Shown here: positions 20,203 through 23,220 of the stretch, piece after piece
Position numbering within the stretch: position 1 is the stretch's first letter
Layout of the letters: each line of letters begins with the position of its first letter
Assembly: GCA_945876305.1 (NCBI GenBank)
Contig: CAMCOB010000009.1
Location: 1-23,220, forward strand
Source of the DNA: Bifidobacterium breve
Lineage (GTDB): Bacteria > Actinomycetota > Thermoleophilia > Miltoncostaeales > Miltoncostaeaceae
DNA: 23,220 nt
Direction of reading: 5' to 3'
Notes under the pieces: model-generated
Seen by the model: only the letters and a program-made list of their open reading frames with translations
Databases searched by the model: none
Told to the model about the DNA's origin: nothing
Made by a program: the position numbers and the translations under genes

Positions 20203-21992
20203 CCTCCGTCTGCTCCCACGGCACCGATCACAGCGATGAGCTCATCGGCAGAGACGCCCTGACCAGCCTCCACGTGCACGGCGGTGACGGATCCGGCCGT
20301 GTGCGCGGTGACCTCGTTCTCCATCTTCATGGCCTCAACGATGCACAGCACCTCACCCACGGCGACCTCCTGACCCACCGCGACCGCCACCGACAGCACG
20401 GTGCCCTGCATGGGCGAGTGCACCTCGCCCGTGGCGCCGGCGCCACCGTGGCCACCCGCGGTCTTCTTCTCGCGCTTGCGCTTGGGCGCGGGTGCGGCAC
20501 CCGACGGGCCCAGGTCCTTCTCGGGGATGAACAGGCGCACATCGAAGCGGCGCCCCGACACCTCGGCCACCATGGTGCGCTCGGCAACCGGCTCGGCGCC
20601 GGGCGCCTGTGGTGCCGGGGGAGGGGCGCCGTCGCGTGCGGGCAGCGGGGTGTTGCTCTCTGACATCACCTTCATTGCCGCGTGGCAGGCCCCGCCATCG
20701 ATGAACTCCTGCTGGTTGAGCAGCCAGATATGGAAAGGGATGAGCGTGGTGGGGCCCTCCACCACGTACTCCTCAAGTGCCCGCAGCATGCGCTTTCGTG
20801 CCGACTCGCGGTCCACGTCCCAGGTGATGAGCTTGGCCACCATGGGGTCGTACATGTCGCTGATCACCGAACCGGCCTGCACGCCCGAGTCGGTGCGCAC
20901 GCCCGGGCCTGAGGGTTCGCGGTAGGCGGTGATGGGGCCTGGGGTGGGCAGGAACCTGCGCTCGGCGTCCTCGGCGTTGATGCGGCACTCAAACGCGTGG
21001 CCACGGGGGGCCACTTCGTCTTGCGTAATGCCGATGGCCTCGCCGGCGGCGATGCGGATCTGCTCGCGCACCAGGTCCATGCCGGTGACCATCTCGGTGA
21101 CGGTGTGCTCCACCTGAATACGCGTGTTCATCTCGAGGAAGAAGAACTCCTCGCCCGACACGAGATATTCGAGCGTGCCCGCTGAGCGGTAGCCCACGGC
21201 CTCTGCTGCGAGTACGGATGCCTCGCCCATGCGCTGCCGCAGGGCGTCGCTCACGATGGGGCTCGGGGTCTCCTCCACCAGCTTCTGGTGACGGCGCTGT
21301 ACCGAGCAGTCTCGCTCGCCAAGCCACAGCGTGGTGCCGTGGCCGTCGGCCAGGATCTGGATCTCCACGTGGCGCGGCTCGGGGAGGTAGCGCTCGAGGT
21401 ACACCGTGGAGTCGGCGAAGAACTTCTCGCCCTCCCGACGTGCGCCCTCAAAGGCATCCTCGAGGTCGTCGGGGGTGAGCGCAACGCGGAAGCCCTTGCC
21501 ACCGCCGCCGGCCGCGGCCTTCACGGCGACGGGGTAGCCGATGTCCTCCGCGATCCCGCGTGCCTCGGCAGTATCGGCAACGCCCTCGGTGACGCCGGGC
21601 ACAATCGGTACGCCCGCGGCATCCATCAGGGCACGGGCAGCGGTCTTCGAACCCATCGAGTCGATGGCGTCGGCGGGCGGCCCGATGAAGGTGACGCCTG
21701 CGGCCTCGCATGCGCGTGCAAACGTGGCGTTCTCGGCGAGGAACCCGTACCCCGGGTGGATGGCCTCGGCGCCCGATGCCGCGGCCACCTCAAGGATCTT
21801 GGGGATATTCAGATACGTGTCTGTGGAGGGGCCGGCGCCGAGCGCGTGCGCCTCGTCGGCGAACTGCACAAACAGCGCGTCGCGGTCGGCGTCGCTGTAC
21901 ACCGCGACCGAGCGGATGCCCATCTCGCGCAGCGTCCGCATCACACGGATGGCGATCTCGCCACGGTTGGCCACCAGCACGGTTGTGAACAT
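20199..21992 (-). CDS. Acyl-CoA (probably propionyl-CoA) carboxylase alpha subunit: biotin carboxylase plus BCCP
   Basis: This subunit carboxylates biotin with bicarbonate and ATP; the carboxyl is then passed to acyl-CoA by the beta subunit. From ATG 21992 it has 597 aa. Biotin carboxylase: FTTVLVANRGEIAIRVMRTL at the start, HPGYGFLAEN, the ATP loop AAAGGGGKGFRV (159-170), FLEMNTRIQVEHTVTEMVTG (286-304) and a C-terminal domain to about 450. After a Pro/Ala/Lys-rich linker comes the biotin carrier domain with K556 in VEAMKMENEV, the biotinylation site. The overlap of the start with the stop of the small epsilon-like gene (TGATG) and the absence of a ribosome binding site suggest coupling. The frame to 22055 is not needed. 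Gene names vary (accA, pccA), so none is assigned. Confidence 0.95.
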   Translation of the reverse strand: MFTTVLVANRGEIAIRVMRTLREMGIRSVAVYSDADRDALFVQFADEAHALGAGPSTDTYLNIPKILEVAAASGAEAIHPGYGFLAENATFARACEAAGVTFIGPPADAIDSMGSKTAARALMDAAGVPIVPGVTEGVADTAEARGIAEDIGYPVAVKAAAGGGGKGFRVALTPDDLEDAFEGARREGEKFFADSTVYLERYLPEPRHVEIQILADGHGTTLWLGERDCSVQRRHQKLVEETPSPIVSDALRQRMGEASVLAAEAVGYRSAGTLEYLVSGEEFFFLEMNTRIQVEHTVTEMVTGMDLVREQIRIAAGEAIGITQDEVAPRGHAFECRINAEDAERRFLPTPGPITAYREPSGPGVRTDSGVQAGSVISDMYDPMVAKLITWDVDRESARKRMLRALEEYVVEGPTTLIPFHIWLLNQQEFIDGGACHAAMKVMSESNTPLPARDGAPPPAPQAPGAEPVAERTMVAEVSGRRFDVRLFIPEKDLGPSGAAPAPKRKREKKTAGGHGGAGATGEVHSPMQGTVLSVAVAVGQEVAVGEVLCIVEAMKMENEVTAHTAGSVTAVHVEAGQGVSADELIAVIGAVGADGG

Positions 21993-22192
21993 CAGGGGGT
22001 TCTCAAGTCGGCTGCGGGCTGGCCCACGCCATCGCGTATTCCGGTGCACCGCCATTCGGATCGGTAGGCCGGTGGCAGCGGGTCGGTGCCGCCGTGGCGG
22101 GTGGCCTCAAGCAGCGCCTGCACGGCGGCGGCAATGGCGGCGGCCTCATCGGGTGCCGGGGCCGGGCTGATGTGCATTTGAGCGGTGCTCAC
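21992..22192 (-). CDS. Probable acyl-CoA carboxylase epsilon-like subunit
   Basis: In actinobacteria a small epsilon subunit encoded beside the beta gene stabilises the alpha-beta complex. This 66-aa protein fits by position and by layout: a start like ISPAPAPDEAAAIAAAVQAL (a P-x-P-x-E-E-A-A-A-I type segment followed by one amphipathic helix), then a Pro/Arg-rich stretch and a Trp followed by a Gly/Val tail (RSEWRCTGIRDGVG). These small proteins are poorly conserved, so the call rests largely on context. The GTG start overlaps the beta stop by 4 nt and its own stop overlaps the alpha ATG by 1 nt, as expected for a tightly coupled operon. Confidence 0.72.
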   Translation of the reverse strand: MSTAQMHISPAPAPDEAAAIAAAVQALLEATRHGGTDPLPPAYRSEWRCTGIRDGVGQPAADLRTP

Positions 22193-23220
22193 AGGGGGAT
22201 ATTCCCGTGCTTACGCTTCGGGCCGTCCACGCGCTTGGTGAGCGAGATCTCCAATGCCTTCACCAGCCATGGGCGGGTCTCCTCGGGCTGGATGACGTCA
22301 TCCACGTATCCGCGCTCGGCGGCCAGGTATGGATTGGCGAAACGATCCTTGTACTCCGCAATCAGCTCGGTGCGGCGGGCGTCCACGTCGCCGCCCTCGT
22401 CGGCCACCTTCTTCAGTTCCGACTTGAACACGATGTTCACGGCGCCGTCGGCGCCCATCACGGCGATCTCGGCCGAGGGCCATGCCGCGTTGAAGTCGGC
22501 GCCCAGATGCTTGCTGTTCATCACGTCGTACGCGCCGCCGTACGCCTTGCGTGTGATGACTGTGATCTTGGGCACTGTGGCCTCGGCGTACGCGTACAGC
22601 AGCTTGGCACCGTGCAGGATGATGCCGCCGTACTCCTGGCTCGTTCCGGGCAGGAACCCCGGCACATCCACGAACGAGATGATGGGAATGTTGAAGGCGT
22701 CGCAGAAGCGGATGAAGCGCGCACCCTTGATGGATGCGTTGATGTCGAGCACGCCGGCCATGGCCTTGGGCTGGTTGCCCACGACCCCAATGGAGTGGCC
22801 GTTCAGCCGGGAGAAGCCCACAGCCAGGTTCTGTGCGTAGAGCGGCGCCACTTCAAAGAACTCGCCGTCATCCATCACCAGCTCGATGACGTGCCTGATG
22901 TCGTACGGCTTGTTGGGGTTGTCGGGCACGATCGTGTGCAACTCGGGTTCGCGCCGCTCCGGGTCATCTCCGGGCGTCTCGTATGGCGCCGAGTCGAGGT
23001 TGTTCTGCGGGATGAACGAGAGCAGGTGACGCACATCGTCAATGCACGACTCCTCGTCATCTGCGGCAAAGTGCGCCACGCCGGACTTGGTGGCGTGCGA
23101 CAGCGCACCGCCCAGCTCCTCCATGGTCACCTCCTCACCCGTGACGGTCTTGATGACGTCGGGCCCGGTGATGAACATGTGGCTGGTCTCTTTGACCATG
23201 AAGATGAAGTCGGTGATGGC
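22189..23220 (-). CDS. Acyl-CoA carboxylase beta subunit (carboxyltransferase), N-terminus beyond the window
   Basis: The C-terminal 343 residues of a propionyl-CoA carboxylase-type beta subunit. The frame is open to the window edge, and the residues before the internal Met at 23199 (ITDFIFMVKETSHMFITGPD) match the family, so the gene continues upstream. It has VIKTVTGEEVTMEELGGALS, the CoA-site region FVDVPGFLPGTSQEYGGIIL, ITRKAYGGAYDVMNSKHLGA and WPSAEIAVMGADGAVNIVF. The Asp in GGAYDVM appears to be the position (Asp422 in Streptomyces PccB, from memory) that favours propionyl-CoA. It is first, as far as visible, in an operon beta-epsilon-alpha-membrane protein. The end is HGNIPL, typical for the family. 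Confidence 0.95.
   Translation of the reverse strand, partial: AITDFIFMVKETSHMFITGPDVIKTVTGEEVTMEELGGALSHATKSGVAHFAADDEESCIDDVRHLLSFIPQNNLDSAPYETPGDDPERREPELHTIVPDNPNKPYDIRHVIELVMDDGEFFEVAPLYAQNLAVGFSRLNGHSIGVVGNQPKAMAGVLDINASIKGARFIRFCDAFNIPIISFVDVPGFLPGTSQEYGGIILHGAKLLYAYAEATVPKITVITRKAYGGAYDVMNSKHLGADFNAAWPSAEIAVMGADGAVNIVFKSELKKVADEGGDVDARRTELIAEYKDRFANPYLAAERGYVDDVIQPEETRPWLVKALEISLTKRVDGPKRKHGNIPL

Overview
The window is GC-rich DNA packed with genes, many of which overlap by 1 to 4 bases. Several things point to a high-GC Gram-positive bacterium, probably a deep-branching actinobacterium of the Thermoleophilia type: the SRP RNA-dnaX-ybaB-recR block, the lysC-asd pair, an acyl-CoA carboxylase operon with a small epsilon-like subunit, frequent GTG starts, and several genes that look leaderless (a TANNNT box 6-7 nt before the start codon). 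The taxon is an inference from gene content; the window has no rRNA or marker gene that settles it.

Layout. 1-1458: a secreted protein of unknown function. 1464-1886 (-): mechanosensitive channel MscL with a C-terminal zinc ribbon. 2178-2249: tRNA-Val(CAC). 2255-5407 (-): the recombination/replication block, transcribed as SRP RNA, dnaX, ybaB, recR. The SRP RNA is the long Bacillus-like form with an Alu domain, and it fixes the dnaX start. 5453-6352 (-): two small membrane proteins. 6411-8681 (+): lysC-asd, the first two dedicated steps from aspartate to lysine, threonine and methionine. lysC appears to have an AUC start codon and an internal start for a regulatory beta subunit. 8721-10351 (-): a GNAT-like protein and a TPM-like membrane protein. 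10434-13959 (-): sdhA-sdhB-hdrB-like, a succinate:quinone oxidoreductase that looks like the non-classical 'type E', with no SdhC/SdhD gene beside it. 14100-15368 (-): a secreted protein with a degenerate SpoIID domain and an NlpC/P60 domain. 15505-16587 (-): a class I/II aminotransferase. 16653-18667 (-): sucC-sucD, succinyl-CoA synthetase. 18668-19101: an intergenic stretch holding two 119-bp palindromic elements and a third partial copy. 19102-19389 (+): a small protein of unknown function. 19393-23220 (-): an operon of carboxyltransferase beta (cut by the window edge), epsilon-like subunit, biotin carboxylase/BCCP alpha and an unknown membrane protein.

The central-metabolism genes fit together. 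Propionyl-CoA carboxylase would supply methylmalonyl-CoA, which normally enters the TCA cycle as succinyl-CoA. SucCD converts succinyl-CoA to succinate, and the Sdh complex oxidises succinate into the quinone pool. I see no defence system, CRISPR array, prophage or transposase. The points most worth a second look are the palindromic element pair, the apparent AUC start of lysC, the long SRP RNA, the type E Sdh features and the NlpC/P60 protein whose SpoIID domain lacks the usual catalytic Glu.
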